This document shows positions 9,089 to 18,160 of a stretch of DNA of 60,678 bases, piece after piece. The stretch spans positions 1 to 60,678 of the forward strand of contig JBKECB010000025.1 of assembly GCA_047974165.1 (NCBI GenBank). The letters run 5' to 3'. Made by a program: the position numbers and the translations under genes. The notes under the pieces were generated by a model, which saw nothing but the letters and a program-made list of their open reading frames with translations, did not search any database and had not been told where the DNA came from. Source of the stretch: Lactovum sp047974165 (GTDB lineage Bacteria; Bacillota; Bacilli; Lactobacillales; Streptococcaceae). How positions within the stretch are numbered: position 1 is the stretch's first letter; every line of letters begins with the position of its first letter.

Positions 9089-9160
9089 TGCGTCCGGAGG
9101 GAATCGAACCCCCATCGTAAGAACCGGAATCTCACGTGATATCCATTACACTACGAACGC
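9089..9160 (-). tRNA. tRNA-Arg (anticodon CCG)
   Basis: The minus strand folds into a complete cloverleaf. A 7-bp acceptor pairs GCGTTCG with CGGACGC (one T-G pair). The anticodon loop TTCCGGT gives anticodon CCG, and the T arm has loop TTCGATT on a five-pair stem. The discriminator is A and no CCA is encoded. The tRNA reads the arginine codon CGG, which should be rare in this AT-rich genome. It stands alone between rnz and gshF. Confidence 0.92.
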
Positions 9161-9240
9161 TTAAAAATAGTAAAACTATTCTAATCATCATTATTTTGTA
9201 ACAGTTTATTTTACAAAAAATGAGTCAAAAAATCAAGACT

Positions 9241-9267
9241 TAAAAAATAAGACTCGAAAGTCTTATT
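9241..9267 (-). terminator. Rho-independent terminator of gshF
   Basis: A perfect 9-bp stem (AATAAGACT/AGTCTTATT) with the stable loop TTCG on the minus strand (9246-9267) is followed by a run of T residues. It begins one base after the gshF stop codon. Confidence 0.9.
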
Positions 9268-11493
9268 CTAAATCAATTCTAGTAAACTTAAAATTTCCTT
9301 GGCAATATTTCTTTCTTGACCTTTATAAGGATAAGTATGTAAATAAACTGCCGGGTTGAAATTAAGTTCTATGATTGCATACTCACTCTCAGGATTTTGA
9401 TAATTTTCAATAATCATATCTAAACCACAAATTTTTGCCCCAAAGGAACGAACAATCTCCACTGCTTGATTTTTAAAATATTCTGGCATCTCATCAGTCA
9501 TATCAATACTATCCCCTCCTGTAGAGATATTAGAATTTGGTCGAAGAAAGACCCTTTCTCCTTTAGCAGGAATTGTTTGAATATTTTTAGCTTGCTGATT
9601 AAGGTAGATTTTTAAAGCATCATCAATAACTATTTTTTCAAGTGGTGTCCGATGTCCCTCTCCCCTTAGAGGATCTTGGTTTTTTTCATCAATCAATGAT
9701 TCAATCGTCTGCTTTCCATCTCCTAAAATATTTGCAGGAATACGATTTAAAATAGCTACGAGTTTATCATCGATAACAAGAAAGCGATATTCTTCTCCCT
9801 TAATAAATTTTTCAATAAGAATCGTCTCATCATAAGAAAAGGCTAACTTTAATGCCGAGCTAATATCTTTTTTCTTTACTTTTTCTGTAAAGATACTAAT
9901 TCCTAGTCCGAAATTTGTACTCTTAGGTTTAATCACAAAATCTTTAGACATCTTTTGGCAGTAATCCAGTGCCTCCTCAAAATCTTCAAATTCTGACCCT
10001 AGCGGGATACGATATCCTTGATTTTCTAAGATTTTTTTAGTTACAACTTTATTTTCCATTGCACAAATCGTCACATAGTTATCTCGGCTTGTCTTAGTTG
10101 CTTGCTCTACATACTCTGTCTTTCCATCTTTCGAAAGAGAAATAAAGTTTGCCTTTCGATCTAAAATATCAACTTTTACACCAGATTTCAAGCTTTCCTT
10201 AATCAAAATCTGTGTTGACAACTCTAAATCTTCATGACCATAAAGTTTAAAGCGATGCTCATAAGCTGACTTTTTATAAGCCTTAGCTAATTCTTCTAAA
10301 AAGGGAAGATAACCTTTTTCTTTAATGTCTCTCGTCAGTTTTTGATATAAAAGATTATTCTCTTTCAAATCCTTTATATAATTTGTGATAGGAGTTGTTG
10401 AAAGTCCAAGTTCTTTGAAAGTTTCTAACATATCCTCTAACTGCTCAAGAAGTAAATCAAAAATTGTCTGATTATTTTCAAAAGGAACTTTTCTTTGAAA
10501 ATTCGAGCTTTCAGCAATAAAATCTGATAAGCGTCGGCCTCTTGAAATTTCTGTTTCTTCTTCTTTGATTAAACAATAACAGATTAAAGCTCTTAAAAAT
10601 TCAATCTGACTTACTGAAATCCCTCCTTTTTCATAAGGATTAATATCAATATTTCGGATTTCGATATACTTAATTTTATCTTTCTTTAAATCTTCCAATA
10701 AATGCTTCGATTGAGTTTTTAAACGAACAGATTCATAAATCTCTCTTTCATCATAGATAACTTTTTTCTCAATTAACTGCTCTAAAGAAGTGATAAAAGC
10801 TTCAGTTGTTGAATAATCTAAATCAAGCTCCTGTAAATTCCGATAGCCTAGGTGACTGTTTCTAATCGACAGCCATTCTCCTATATCTTCATCTAAAAAC
10901 GAGGGATCAGCAATAGGACTTGCACCGAGCAAGGCAACTGTTAAAAATTGATAACGTTGATAATTTCTTGCTATCTTTAAGTAAAGATCATTACTTTTTA
11001 TCCCCTTTTTTTCAAAGTCTTCTCGTATTTTTTGAGATAAAGAAAGATTAAAATGTATACCAGATAAAGTCTGCTTTTTCTTACCATAGCGCTGACTCAA
11101 ATATGCACGATAGCGATTGGCACTTTCAGCTTGTACTTTCCCACTTTTAAAATTAGCCAATCGAATTTTCTCTTCTTCTAACTTAACGGGCAAAGAATAA
11201 GGAAATAAATATTCATTTTCATCCAACTCCAAAGCTGTTAAATCATACAAAGTCTTTAAGAAATCTTGTAAAAGTTGAGGCTTCGTTGAGACAGGACTAA
11301 TCCACTCTAACTGACTTTCTGAAAAATCCGTTGTAATATAAGGATGACTAATCTTAGGCTCAAAAACAGCAGGATGATCTTTTTCTGACAAAAGACCATT
11401 TTCGATCCTCAAACTCTCAGACTCCAAAGCCATTTCAAAGAAAGACAGTGTAGGGTCTGTTTCTTTAATTATTTCTTTAATTATGTTCATCAT
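9268..11493 (-). CDS. gshF: Bifunctional glutamate-cysteine ligase/glutathione synthetase GshF
   Basis: About 741 residues combine an N-terminal gamma-glutamylcysteine ligase (roughly 1-470, beginning FFEMALESESLRIENG) with a C-terminal ATP-grasp domain that includes FVIKPKSTNFGLGISIF, IEKFIKGEEYRFLVIDD and IIELNFNPAVYLHTYP. The fused enzyme makes glutathione from Glu, Cys and Gly in one polypeptide, as in Streptococcus agalactiae, Listeria and Enterococcus. I place the start at ATG 11493, which follows AGAAAG by 8 bases, rather than the upstream TTG at 11511. A TATAAT lies 7 bases before that TTG. Glutathione synthesis is not typical of L. lactis, so the gene helps place the organism. Confidence 0.93.
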   Translation of the reverse strand: MMNIIKEIIKETDPTLSFFEMALESESLRIENGLLSEKDHPAVFEPKISHPYITTDFSESQLEWISPVSTKPQLLQDFLKTLYDLTALELDENEYLFPYSLPVKLEEEKIRLANFKSGKVQAESANRYRAYLSQRYGKKKQTLSGIHFNLSLSQKIREDFEKKGIKSNDLYLKIARNYQRYQFLTVALLGASPIADPSFLDEDIGEWLSIRNSHLGYRNLQELDLDYSTTEAFITSLEQLIEKKVIYDEREIYESVRLKTQSKHLLEDLKKDKIKYIEIRNIDINPYEKGGISVSQIEFLRALICYCLIKEEETEISRGRRLSDFIAESSNFQRKVPFENNQTIFDLLLEQLEDMLETFKELGLSTTPITNYIKDLKENNLLYQKLTRDIKEKGYLPFLEELAKAYKKSAYEHRFKLYGHEDLELSTQILIKESLKSGVKVDILDRKANFISLSKDGKTEYVEQATKTSRDNYVTICAMENKVVTKKILENQGYRIPLGSEFEDFEEALDYCQKMSKDFVIKPKSTNFGLGISIFTEKVKKKDISSALKLAFSYDETILIEKFIKGEEYRFLVIDDKLVAILNRIPANILGDGKQTIESLIDEKNQDPLRGEGHRTPLEKIVIDDALKIYLNQQAKNIQTIPAKGERVFLRPNSNISTGGDSIDMTDEMPEYFKNQAVEIVRSFGAKICGLDMIIENYQNPESEYAIIELNFNPAVYLHTYPYKGQERNIAKEILSLLELI

Positions 11494-11556
11494 ATTTTTA
11501 CTTTCTAGCAACTTATCTATTATACACCTAAAAGAAATAAAAATAAGATTTAAAGC

Positions 11557-11590
11557 TCAAAAAAACGTCCAATTTAAGGACGTTTTATTT
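11557..11590 (-). terminator. Terminator of the ABC exporter operon
   Basis: Inverted repeat AAAACGTCC/GGACGTTTT (11562-11586) with a 7-base loop. On the minus strand it is followed by seven T residues, directly after the stop codon of the downstream ABC subunit. Confidence 0.88.
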
Positions 11591-13558
11591 TTATTCAAAT
11601 ACAAATTGATTTTTATAAAGCTCTGCATAAAAACCATTTTTCTCAACAAGTTCATGATGATTACCTTCTTCGATAACCTCACCTTCTTTAAGAACGACAA
11701 TTTTATCTGCATTAAGAATTGTTTTCAGACGATGAGCAATAACAAAGGAGGTACGACCTGCAATAGCTGCTTCCATTGCCCATTGGATTAACTGTTCTGT
11801 CAATGTATCCACATTTGAAGTTGCTTCATCCAAGATTAATAATTCTGGATTTGTCAAAATCGTGCGAGCAATTGAAATTTGTTGTTTTTGACCGACTGAG
11901 AAAACTGATTCTTCATCAGAGACATGTGTGTCATATTTATCTTCTAAAGATTCGATAAACTCGTGGATATGTGTTGTTTTAGCTGCAGTAATCACTTCCT
12001 CCATGCTGGCATCAGGATTACCAAACTTGATATTATCTGCAATTGTTCCGTCAAAAAGAACAGACTCTTGAAGAACAATACCAACATTTGAACGTAAGCT
12101 ATCTAAGTCAAAGTCACGAACATCAACACCATCAATTTTAATTGATCCTGAATTAACATCATAAAAACGATTCATCAAGTTCATCACAGTTGTCTTACCT
12201 GAACCTGTAGGTCCTACTAAGGCAACCATTTGACCTTTCTTTACACTAATATTTACATCTTTAAGAATTGGCTTACCTTCTATATAACTAAAGTTCAAGT
12301 TTTCAATCTCTACTCCTTCTTTCAACTCTTCAAAGATTTCTCCATTTTCAGGACGAAGTTCTTCGGGCTGAGCAAAAATATCACGTAAACGACTTGCACC
12401 TGTAAAGGCTAACTGAAGTTGACCAAATGAACTTGAAAGTTGCATGATCGGATTATAATATGTTTGTGAATATTGAATAAAGGTAACAATCAATCCTAAA
12501 GCAACACTGATAGACATACTTTCATTATTTAAGGCATAAGCTGAGCCAGCAAAGATAACGATGGCTGTATTTAATAGCATAAAACCATTCATTACTGGGA
12601 AAATCATTCCAGACCAAACTTGTGCTGAAAAGGCAGCTTTACGGACACGATTATTATGAACTAAGAAACCTTTAATTGAATCTTCTTGAAGTCCTTCTAC
12701 AATAATTGCTTTTTGACCTGAAATCTTTTCATCCATGTAGCCATTTAAAGCTCCAACTTCTTTTTGTTGTATATCTGTTCTCTTTTTTGCTTGAATTACA
12801 ATAATTACTGAAGCTGTAATCGCAAAAGGTGTTGTTGCTATCGTAATCCATGTCATGTTCACATCTTGTGAGAACATCATAATCAAGACACCTACAAATG
12901 TTGCAGTTTGAGCAAAGATCTGTGAAAGTGATTGATTTAGTGTATTTTGGATATTATCAAGGTCTGATGTAAAGCGTGCGAGAATATCACCGTCAGAGTG
13001 ACGATCAAAATAAGAAATCATCAGATGCTCTAACTTTCCAAAAAGTCCTTTACGCATACTATTGGTTGAGTTTGCAACAATACGTGTGAAAATTAAAGTA
13101 TAAATCAAGGTAGACACACCTGTGAAAATATATACCCAGAAAAGATTCCACATAACATCAAGGAAAATTTTCTTATCTGGTGCTGAAGATGTTGCAACAT
13201 CCATCATCGCCTCCAAAGTTACTCCCTCTGGAAGGCTCGAAGTCAATTGTGCTTGAATATCTGCAGGCATTTGAGCAATAACTTCTGGTACCTGCTTCCA
13301 ACTAATGTCTTGTTGCATTTGTTGGCTAAGGAGATTAGCAATTTGCTCAAATCCTTTTTTCGCTTCATCAGCACCTTGATGTGTAAAGTATTGCGCAACA
13401 TACTCTGATAATTTTGTAATTGCATCCCCTAATAAATCTGGAGAGCGAACTTGTAAATAGGTTGCTGCAATTATTGCAATAATAATCACAAACCATTGAA
13501 GATAGTATTTTTTAAAGTAGTCCCCGAAGAACTTTAGAGCTTCTATTGCGTCTTTCAT
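11591..13558 (-). CDS. Half-ABC multidrug exporter subunit (LmrD-like)
   Basis: The 655-residue protein has an N-terminal six-helix exporter domain and a C-terminal nucleotide-binding domain. Walker A (GPTGSGKTT) lies near residue 450, Walker B with an intact catalytic glutamate (LLILDEATSNVD) near 572, and the H-loop histidine in IAHRL. The ABC signature is altered, reading FSVGQ instead of SGGQ. A roughly 100-residue insertion between the first membrane helices (about residues 40-140) is extracellular in LmrD-type proteins. The partner subunit upstream (13561-15300) has the complementary defects, so the two form a heterodimer with one degenerate ATP site. Drug or peptide export is inferred from LmrCD/EfrAB relatives; the substrate is unknown. 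Confidence 0.85.
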   Translation of the reverse strand: MKDAIEALKFFGDYFKKYYLQWFVIIIAIIAATYLQVRSPDLLGDAITKLSEYVAQYFTHQGADEAKKGFEQIANLLSQQMQQDISWKQVPEVIAQMPADIQAQLTSSLPEGVTLEAMMDVATSSAPDKKIFLDVMWNLFWVYIFTGVSTLIYTLIFTRIVANSTNSMRKGLFGKLEHLMISYFDRHSDGDILARFTSDLDNIQNTLNQSLSQIFAQTATFVGVLIMMFSQDVNMTWITIATTPFAITASVIIVIQAKKRTDIQQKEVGALNGYMDEKISGQKAIIVEGLQEDSIKGFLVHNNRVRKAAFSAQVWSGMIFPVMNGFMLLNTAIVIFAGSAYALNNESMSISVALGLIVTFIQYSQTYYNPIMQLSSSFGQLQLAFTGASRLRDIFAQPEELRPENGEIFEELKEGVEIENLNFSYIEGKPILKDVNISVKKGQMVALVGPTGSGKTTVMNLMNRFYDVNSGSIKIDGVDVRDFDLDSLRSNVGIVLQESVLFDGTIADNIKFGNPDASMEEVITAAKTTHIHEFIESLEDKYDTHVSDEESVFSVGQKQQISIARTILTNPELLILDEATSNVDTLTEQLIQWAMEAAIAGRTSFVIAHRLKTILNADKIVVLKEGEVIEEGNHHELVEKNGFYAELYKNQFVFE

Positions 13559-13560
13559 CC

Positions 13561-15300
13561 TTAGTCCTCCATCGCTTTCTGAGTGTTATAAATTTGACGA
13601 TAAACATCACTATTTTTAATAAGTTCCTGATGTGTACCTTGTCCTACAAGTTTTCCTTCATCAAGTACAAGGATATTATCAGCATGTACAACTGAACTTA
13701 TCTTTTGAGAAATGATAATTGTTGTTGTGTGTTTTAACTCTTTATTAAATGCTTCTTGTACTAATTTTTCTGATCGTGCATCTAAAGCAGAAGTCGAATC
13801 ATCTAAAATTAGAATTTTAGGATCTTTTATCACACCACGTGTAATTGATAAGCGTTGTTTTTGTCCTCCTGAAAAGTTGTTTCCACGTTCTTCTACCTCT
13901 GACTCATACTTATCTGGTAATTTATTAATAAATTCAGCCGCTTGAGCAATACCTGCAGCACGACTCATAAGTATTTCTGAAACTTCTTCATTTGTTGTCT
14001 TTAGATTCCCTGAAATTGTACCTGAAAAAAGGAGAGCTTTTTGTAAAACGATAGAAACTGTATCTTTTAATGATTTTTTAGATACTTTTTTCAAATCTTT
14101 TCCACCAATATAAACTTTTCCTTCTGTTGGATCAAAAAGACGTGGAATAAGCTGTGCCAAAGTTGACTTACCAGAACCAGTAGCACCAACAACACCTATC
14201 ATTTGACCTGGCTTAATTTCAAAATTAATATCTTTTAATGTTACTTTTTCATCATTTGGATATTTAAAGCTCACATTTTCAAACTTCACTGAACCTTCTA
14301 AAGTCTCATCATCTGTTTCTTCAAAGGTCATTGCAGGTTCCGCTTTTAAAATTTCATTTACACGACCTACAGAAATCATTCCACGGCTAGCAAACATCAT
14401 CATTGTTCCACCCATAACAACAGCAAACATAATTTGCCCCATATATTGCATAAAGGACATTATCCCGGCTAAGCCATCTTGAGCTGCTTCAGGTGAGTCT
14501 GTAACAAAGTTGGAAACTAACAATACTCCTAAAAACATCGCTAACTGTGCAACAATCGTAAAGGTTGGAATCATGATAGAAAAAGTATATCCTACAGAAA
14601 GATTATGACCAAGTAATTCGTCAGATGTCTCATCGAACTCTTTTTTCTGATTTTTTTCTTGAACAAATGATTTCACTACACGCGCACCACGAAGATTTTG
14701 CTTGGCAATTGCATTAATTTTATCAACCATACGTTGAAGAGCCATAAAGTGAGGACCCATCATTCCTAAAGAAGCTGCAGTAATAATGATAATCAATATA
14801 ATCATAACCACAACCAACCACCATAGTTGTGGGAGTGTCGCTACAGCCAGGATGAATCCTCCAATTAATAAAATTGGGATACGTAAAAGTACTTGAAAGA
14901 ACATCATTGCCAAAGTTTGAATTTGAGTCACATCATTTGTCATACGTACGACCAGATTCCCTGCACTAAACTTTTCTACATTTTCGTAAGAAAAGCTTTG
15001 AATTTTTCTAAAGCTTAGCTCACGAATTTCTGCACCAATTTCTTGAGAAAGTTTTGCTGAGGCAATCGTATTAATAATTGCTCCTGTAACTCCGACACCT
15101 GCTACAGTTAGCAACTTAATACCAATTGGAGTAACTTGCTCCATCCTTTCAGTATTTGTCGTTAGACTTGTATCTGTAAAAACTTTCAATAAGTCTTTCA
15201 TAAATTGTGGCTGCCAAAGTGCGGCAAACGCATAAACAAGCATTGAAAGAACTGCTATCGTAGCAAGTCCTTTATGTTTTCCAATTGCTTTTTTTAACAT
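13561..15300 (-). CDS. Half-ABC multidrug exporter subunit (LmrC-like)
   Basis: This 579-residue half-transporter has six membrane helices followed by an ATPase domain. Walker A (GATGSGKST) is near residue 372 and the signature is canonical (FSGGQ). The catalytic glutamate of Walker B is replaced by aspartate (LILDDSTSALD) and the H-loop histidine by glutamine (ISQKI). These are the hallmarks of the degenerate-site subunit of heterodimeric exporters. I prefer the start at ATG 15300, which follows AAAGGA, over an upstream TTG. The gene is 2 bp from its partner and first in the operon. Confidence 0.85.
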   Translation of the reverse strand: MLKKAIGKHKGLATIAVLSMLVYAFAALWQPQFMKDLLKVFTDTSLTTNTERMEQVTPIGIKLLTVAGVGVTGAIINTIASAKLSQEIGAEIRELSFRKIQSFSYENVEKFSAGNLVVRMTNDVTQIQTLAMMFFQVLLRIPILLIGGFILAVATLPQLWWLVVVMIILIIIITAASLGMMGPHFMALQRMVDKINAIAKQNLRGARVVKSFVQEKNQKKEFDETSDELLGHNLSVGYTFSIMIPTFTIVAQLAMFLGVLLVSNFVTDSPEAAQDGLAGIMSFMQYMGQIMFAVVMGGTMMMFASRGMISVGRVNEILKAEPAMTFEETDDETLEGSVKFENVSFKYPNDEKVTLKDINFEIKPGQMIGVVGATGSGKSTLAQLIPRLFDPTEGKVYIGGKDLKKVSKKSLKDTVSIVLQKALLFSGTISGNLKTTNEEVSEILMSRAAGIAQAAEFINKLPDKYESEVEERGNNFSGGQKQRLSITRGVIKDPKILILDDSTSALDARSEKLVQEAFNKELKHTTTIIISQKISSVVHADNILVLDEGKLVGQGTHQELIKNSDVYRQIYNTQKAMED

Positions 15301-15450
15301 AAAATTCCTTTCTTTCCATTTCAACTATTAAGAATATTCAATCCTTAAACAGTAAATTATATCATAAAAAATAAACTATTTATCAAGTCATCTATTTAGT
15401 TTGATATATTCCTTTTCTAACAAAATATATTTTATATAAATTTATAGTAA

Positions 15451-15483
15451 TTGTCAAGAATTTATTTTAATATTTGGTATAAT
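15451..15483 (+). promoter_or_regulatory. Extended -10 promoter of the cation efflux gene
   Basis: TGGTATAAT ends at 15483, six bases before the ATG at 15490. The nearest -35-like hexamer, TTGTCA (15451-15456), is 21 bases away, which is too far. Initiation would fall on or next to the start codon, predicting a leaderless transcript. Confidence 0.6.
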
Positions 15484-15489
15484 AAGGGA

Positions 15490-16659
15490 ATGAAAAAAGA
15501 AGGATCACAAGATCTTAAATTTGCTGAAAAAGGAGTCTGGCTTTCTATTATTGCTTACCTTTTTCTTGCTGCTTTACAAATTGCTCTAGCTAGTCTCGTA
15601 CACTCAGACGCTTTAAGAGCTAATGGCTTTAATAGCCTCACAGATATTTTTGGAAATATTGCTTTACTTATTGGTTTAAAGATGGCAAGAATTCCAGCTG
15701 ATAATAATCATGTTTATGGACATTGGAAGGCCGAAACCATTGCGAGTCTTATTTCTAGTTTTATCATGGCTTTTGTTGCTTTTGATCTTTTACGTGATTT
15801 AATTACAAACTTCTTTAAGGAAGAAAAAGCTTCTGTTGATTATTTAGGAGCTTGGATTGGAATTTTCTCTGCTCTTATTATGTTTTCTGTTTACTTTTAT
15901 AATCGGCAGTTAGCTAAAAAAATTAATTCTTCGGCTTTAGTCTCAACTTATAAAGACAATCTCTCTGACGCTTTAATTTCCCTTTCTACCGCTTTTGCTA
16001 TTTTTACTGCAAGTTTCCAACTTCCCATTATTGATAGCATTACTGCCATTATTATTTGCTGTTTAATTTTTAAAACAGCTTATGATATTTTTAAAGATGC
16101 TACTTTTTCACTCACTGATGGTTTTGATGATAACCTACTTGATGATTATAAGAAAGAAATCGAAAAAGTTACTAAAATTAAAAGTGTAAAGTCCTTGCGT
16201 GGCCGAAATTATGGTGCCAATATCTTTCTTGACGTTGTTGTTGAAATGTCAGCTGATATGAGTGTTGATGAAAGTCATGAAGCCACAGAGAGTATCGAAA
16301 AATTACTTGCGGAACAATTTAATATTTTTGATACCGATGTTCATGTTGAACCTGCTGAACTTCCTAAAGAAGAGCGTGTTGCTGATTTATCACTTTTCTT
16401 ACTTGAAAAAGAAGAACAACTACTTGAAGGTGAAAATCTCACAAGCACTAACTTTAAAGAAATCAACGCTCAAGGAATGATAACACAAGAGGTCACGCTT
16501 TCTAACGATGGGATTAAAAATTTTAAAGCCAAACGGCTCAGTCGCCGAAGTTTTATTTTAACTTATAAAAGTAATCGATTTATTTTTACTTCTATCTGGC
16601 GACGTGAGGAGACTTGGCTCTGCTCTTATCGTCAAATTACAGAAATTAAAAATTCCTAA
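15490..16659 (+). CDS. Cation diffusion facilitator transporter with C-terminal extension
   Basis: The protein is a CDF-family metal/H+ antiporter of about 389 residues. It has six membrane helices, the metal-binding pattern SLTDIFGN in helix 2 and HVYGHWKAE in the following loop, and a matching DNLSDA in helix 5. A cytoplasmic domain follows (about 210-295; ends in DVHVEP). Roughly 95 further residues form a soluble tail with no family I recognise (LSRRSFILTYKSNRF). Zn2+, Mn2+ or Fe2+ export is inferred from the family. I start at ATG 15490 because the upstream in-frame TTG overlaps the promoter. Confidence 0.85.
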   Translation: MKKEGSQDLKFAEKGVWLSIIAYLFLAALQIALASLVHSDALRANGFNSLTDIFGNIALLIGLKMARIPADNNHVYGHWKAETIASLISSFIMAFVAFDLLRDLITNFFKEEKASVDYLGAWIGIFSALIMFSVYFYNRQLAKKINSSALVSTYKDNLSDALISLSTAFAIFTASFQLPIIDSITAIIICCLIFKTAYDIFKDATFSLTDGFDDNLLDDYKKEIEKVTKIKSVKSLRGRNYGANIFLDVVVEMSADMSVDESHEATESIEKLLAEQFNIFDTDVHVEPAELPKEERVADLSLFLLEKEEQLLEGENLTSTNFKEINAQGMITQEVTLSNDGIKNFKAKRLSRRSFILTYKSNRFIFTSIWRREETWLCSYRQITEIKNS

Positions 16660-16678
16660 AAAATTTTTAGGAATTTTT
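16648..16678. terminator. Bidirectional terminator between CDF gene and lemA
   Basis: Inverted repeat AAAAATTCCT/AGGAATTTTT separated by 11 bases, placed between two convergent genes, with A and T tracts on both sides. Confidence 0.85.
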
Positions 16679-16684
16679 ATTATT

Positions 16685-17239
16685 TTATGACATACCAAAA
16701 TCAACTTTTGGTACTTCCTTTTCTACTTCTGGAATTTCAAAAAATACTGCTGCTTTAAAGCCAAACATACCAGCTAAGATATTTGCAGGGAAACTTTGTA
16801 TCTTTGTATTGTAATCGCCTGTTGCTGCATTATAATGCTGACGACTAGCTGATATTTTATCTTCAGTTCCCGTTAACTCATTTTGAAGTTGTAGAAAGTT
16901 AGTGTTTGCTTTTAATTCTGGATAAGCCTCAGCAACAGCAATCAATCGACTTAACGCACCGGAAAGTTCATTAGAGGCTGCAATTGCTTCTTCTGGACTT
17001 CCTGCACCTGCCACCTTACTACGTGCTTCAGTAACAGCTTCAAATGTTGATTTCTCATGTGTCGCATATCCTTTTACCGTCTCTACAAGGTTAGGAATTA
17101 AGTCATTTCTTCGCTTTAACTGCACATCAATCTGTGCCCAAGCTTCTTGAGTTTGCATACGACTCTTTACAAGGCCATTATAAATCCCAATCACTACAAA
17201 GGCCAAAACTACAATAATCGCAATAATTATTAATACCAT
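16685..17239 (-). CDS. lemA: LemA family membrane protein
   Basis: The 184-residue protein has one N-terminal membrane helix (LIIIAIIVVLAFVVIGIYN) and the LemA core: QEAWAQIDVQLKRRNDLIPNLVETVKGYA, then helices ending in NTKIQSFPANILAGMFGF. The exact role is unknown; family members are extracellular or periplasmic helical bundles. The true start is ATG 17239, preceded by AAAGGAG; the longer frame to 17263 would put the ribosome site inside the gene. A TGTTATAAT promoter element lies just upstream (minus strand). It appears monocistronic. Confidence 0.88.
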   Translation of the reverse strand: MVLIIIAIIVVLAFVVIGIYNGLVKSRMQTQEAWAQIDVQLKRRNDLIPNLVETVKGYATHEKSTFEAVTEARSKVAGAGSPEEAIAASNELSGALSRLIAVAEAYPELKANTNFLQLQNELTGTEDKISASRQHYNAATGDYNTKIQSFPANILAGMFGFKAAVFFEIPEVEKEVPKVDFGMS

Positions 17240-17311
17240 ATTTATTCTCCTTTTAATAACCAATTATAACACATCTTATAAAGTCACACTTAAGCTTAGA
17301 TATTTTAATAT

Positions 17312-18160
17312 TTAAAGAGTTCCCTCTATTATTGCTAAAAATATTGTTAGAATTAGTAAATCTGCACTTCCACCTAAACTAAGATTTCTTTCAATAAATT
17401 TAGAATCTAAATCCTTTAAAAATTGTATTTTATCTGTTGCTTTAAAATATTGCTCAACATAAGCTTTCATTTCTTTTAAAATCTGAATATCTCCTGCACG
17501 TTTAATTAAATTTGAGTCCTCAAGATTTGCTGATATTATCATTAAAGTATCTAACAATCTTTCTCTTTTAGTCCCTTTTGTTTTTCTTAAATAAGGGAGA
17601 GCAATTTCAAAAACAATTGGAAAAGCTTGTGCTGCTTCTCCTCTAATACCAGTTAAGCCATAAAGTAAAAAATGTTGTTCACCAATAGTCTGTGCATTTT
17701 CTTTCGTCAGATTCTTAAAATCTTTTTCTACAAGTTCATAAAGCATTGATTTTATTATCGTTCTTAAGACTTCTTCTTTTTTTTCTATACTTTCAAAAAC
17801 AGGATATCTTTTTTCTATATAACTTACTGCCGTTAGTAAAATTCCTAAAGAAAAAATAGCTCCTTTATGAGTATTTACATTAGACGTTGCATCAAACATT
17901 GCTTTTTCAGCTTTAATTCCTTTTTTTCTAATTTTCTCAAATAACTCTTGATAATTTTCGCCATAAAAATTAGAACTAATTTCTATCAGCTCTTCAAAAT
18001 ACTGCCTTAAGCTTATCGAACTCTCAATAAAAGTAAAAACATCCATATCTGAATGTGCTCCTGAACTTACGGGATCAACTAAACCAGGTTTTGGATATAA
18101 AACAAGTTCATAAAGTAAAGAGCTCAGAGCAGCATTTATATTTTTATTTTGCATTTTCAA
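17312..18160 (-). CDS. citG: CitG, triphosphoribosyl-dephospho-CoA synthase
   Basis: This 282-residue protein belongs to the CitG/MdcB family. The conserved LVLYPKPGLVDPVSSGAHSDM region is at about residues 20-40, VNTHKGAIFSLG near 97-108 and GIRGEAAQAFP near 172. It makes the precursor of the citrate lyase prosthetic group from dephospho-CoA and ATP. The gene overlaps the end of citX by 17 bp and is last in the citDEFXG order, behind the hairpin at 18684-18716. Confidence 0.93.
   Translation of the reverse strand: MKMQNKNINAALSSLLYELVLYPKPGLVDPVSSGAHSDMDVFTFIESSISLRQYFEELIEISSNFYGENYQELFEKIRKKGIKAEKAMFDATSNVNTHKGAIFSLGILLTAVSYIEKRYPVFESIEKKEEVLRTIIKSMLYELVEKDFKNLTKENAQTIGEQHFLLYGLTGIRGEAAQAFPIVFEIALPYLRKTKGTKRERLLDTLMIISANLEDSNLIKRAGDIQILKEMKAYVEQYFKATDKIQFLKDLDSKFIERNLSLGGSADLLILTIFLAIIEGTL

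Noticed and set aside
9089..9160. Integration site of a mobile element at the tRNA-Arg gene
   Set aside because: No integrase or duplicated tRNA 3' end is seen nearby; gshF and its neighbours look chromosomal.
11493..11511. TTG at 11511 as a leaderless gshF start seven bases after TATAAT
   Set aside because: An ATG pair at 11493/11490 has a usable AGAAAG ribosome site, and leaderless initiation strongly prefers ATG.
11483..11791. Plus-strand frame crossing the gshF start and the ABC terminator
   Set aside because: It crosses a strong terminator hairpin, overlaps two real genes and is low-complexity.
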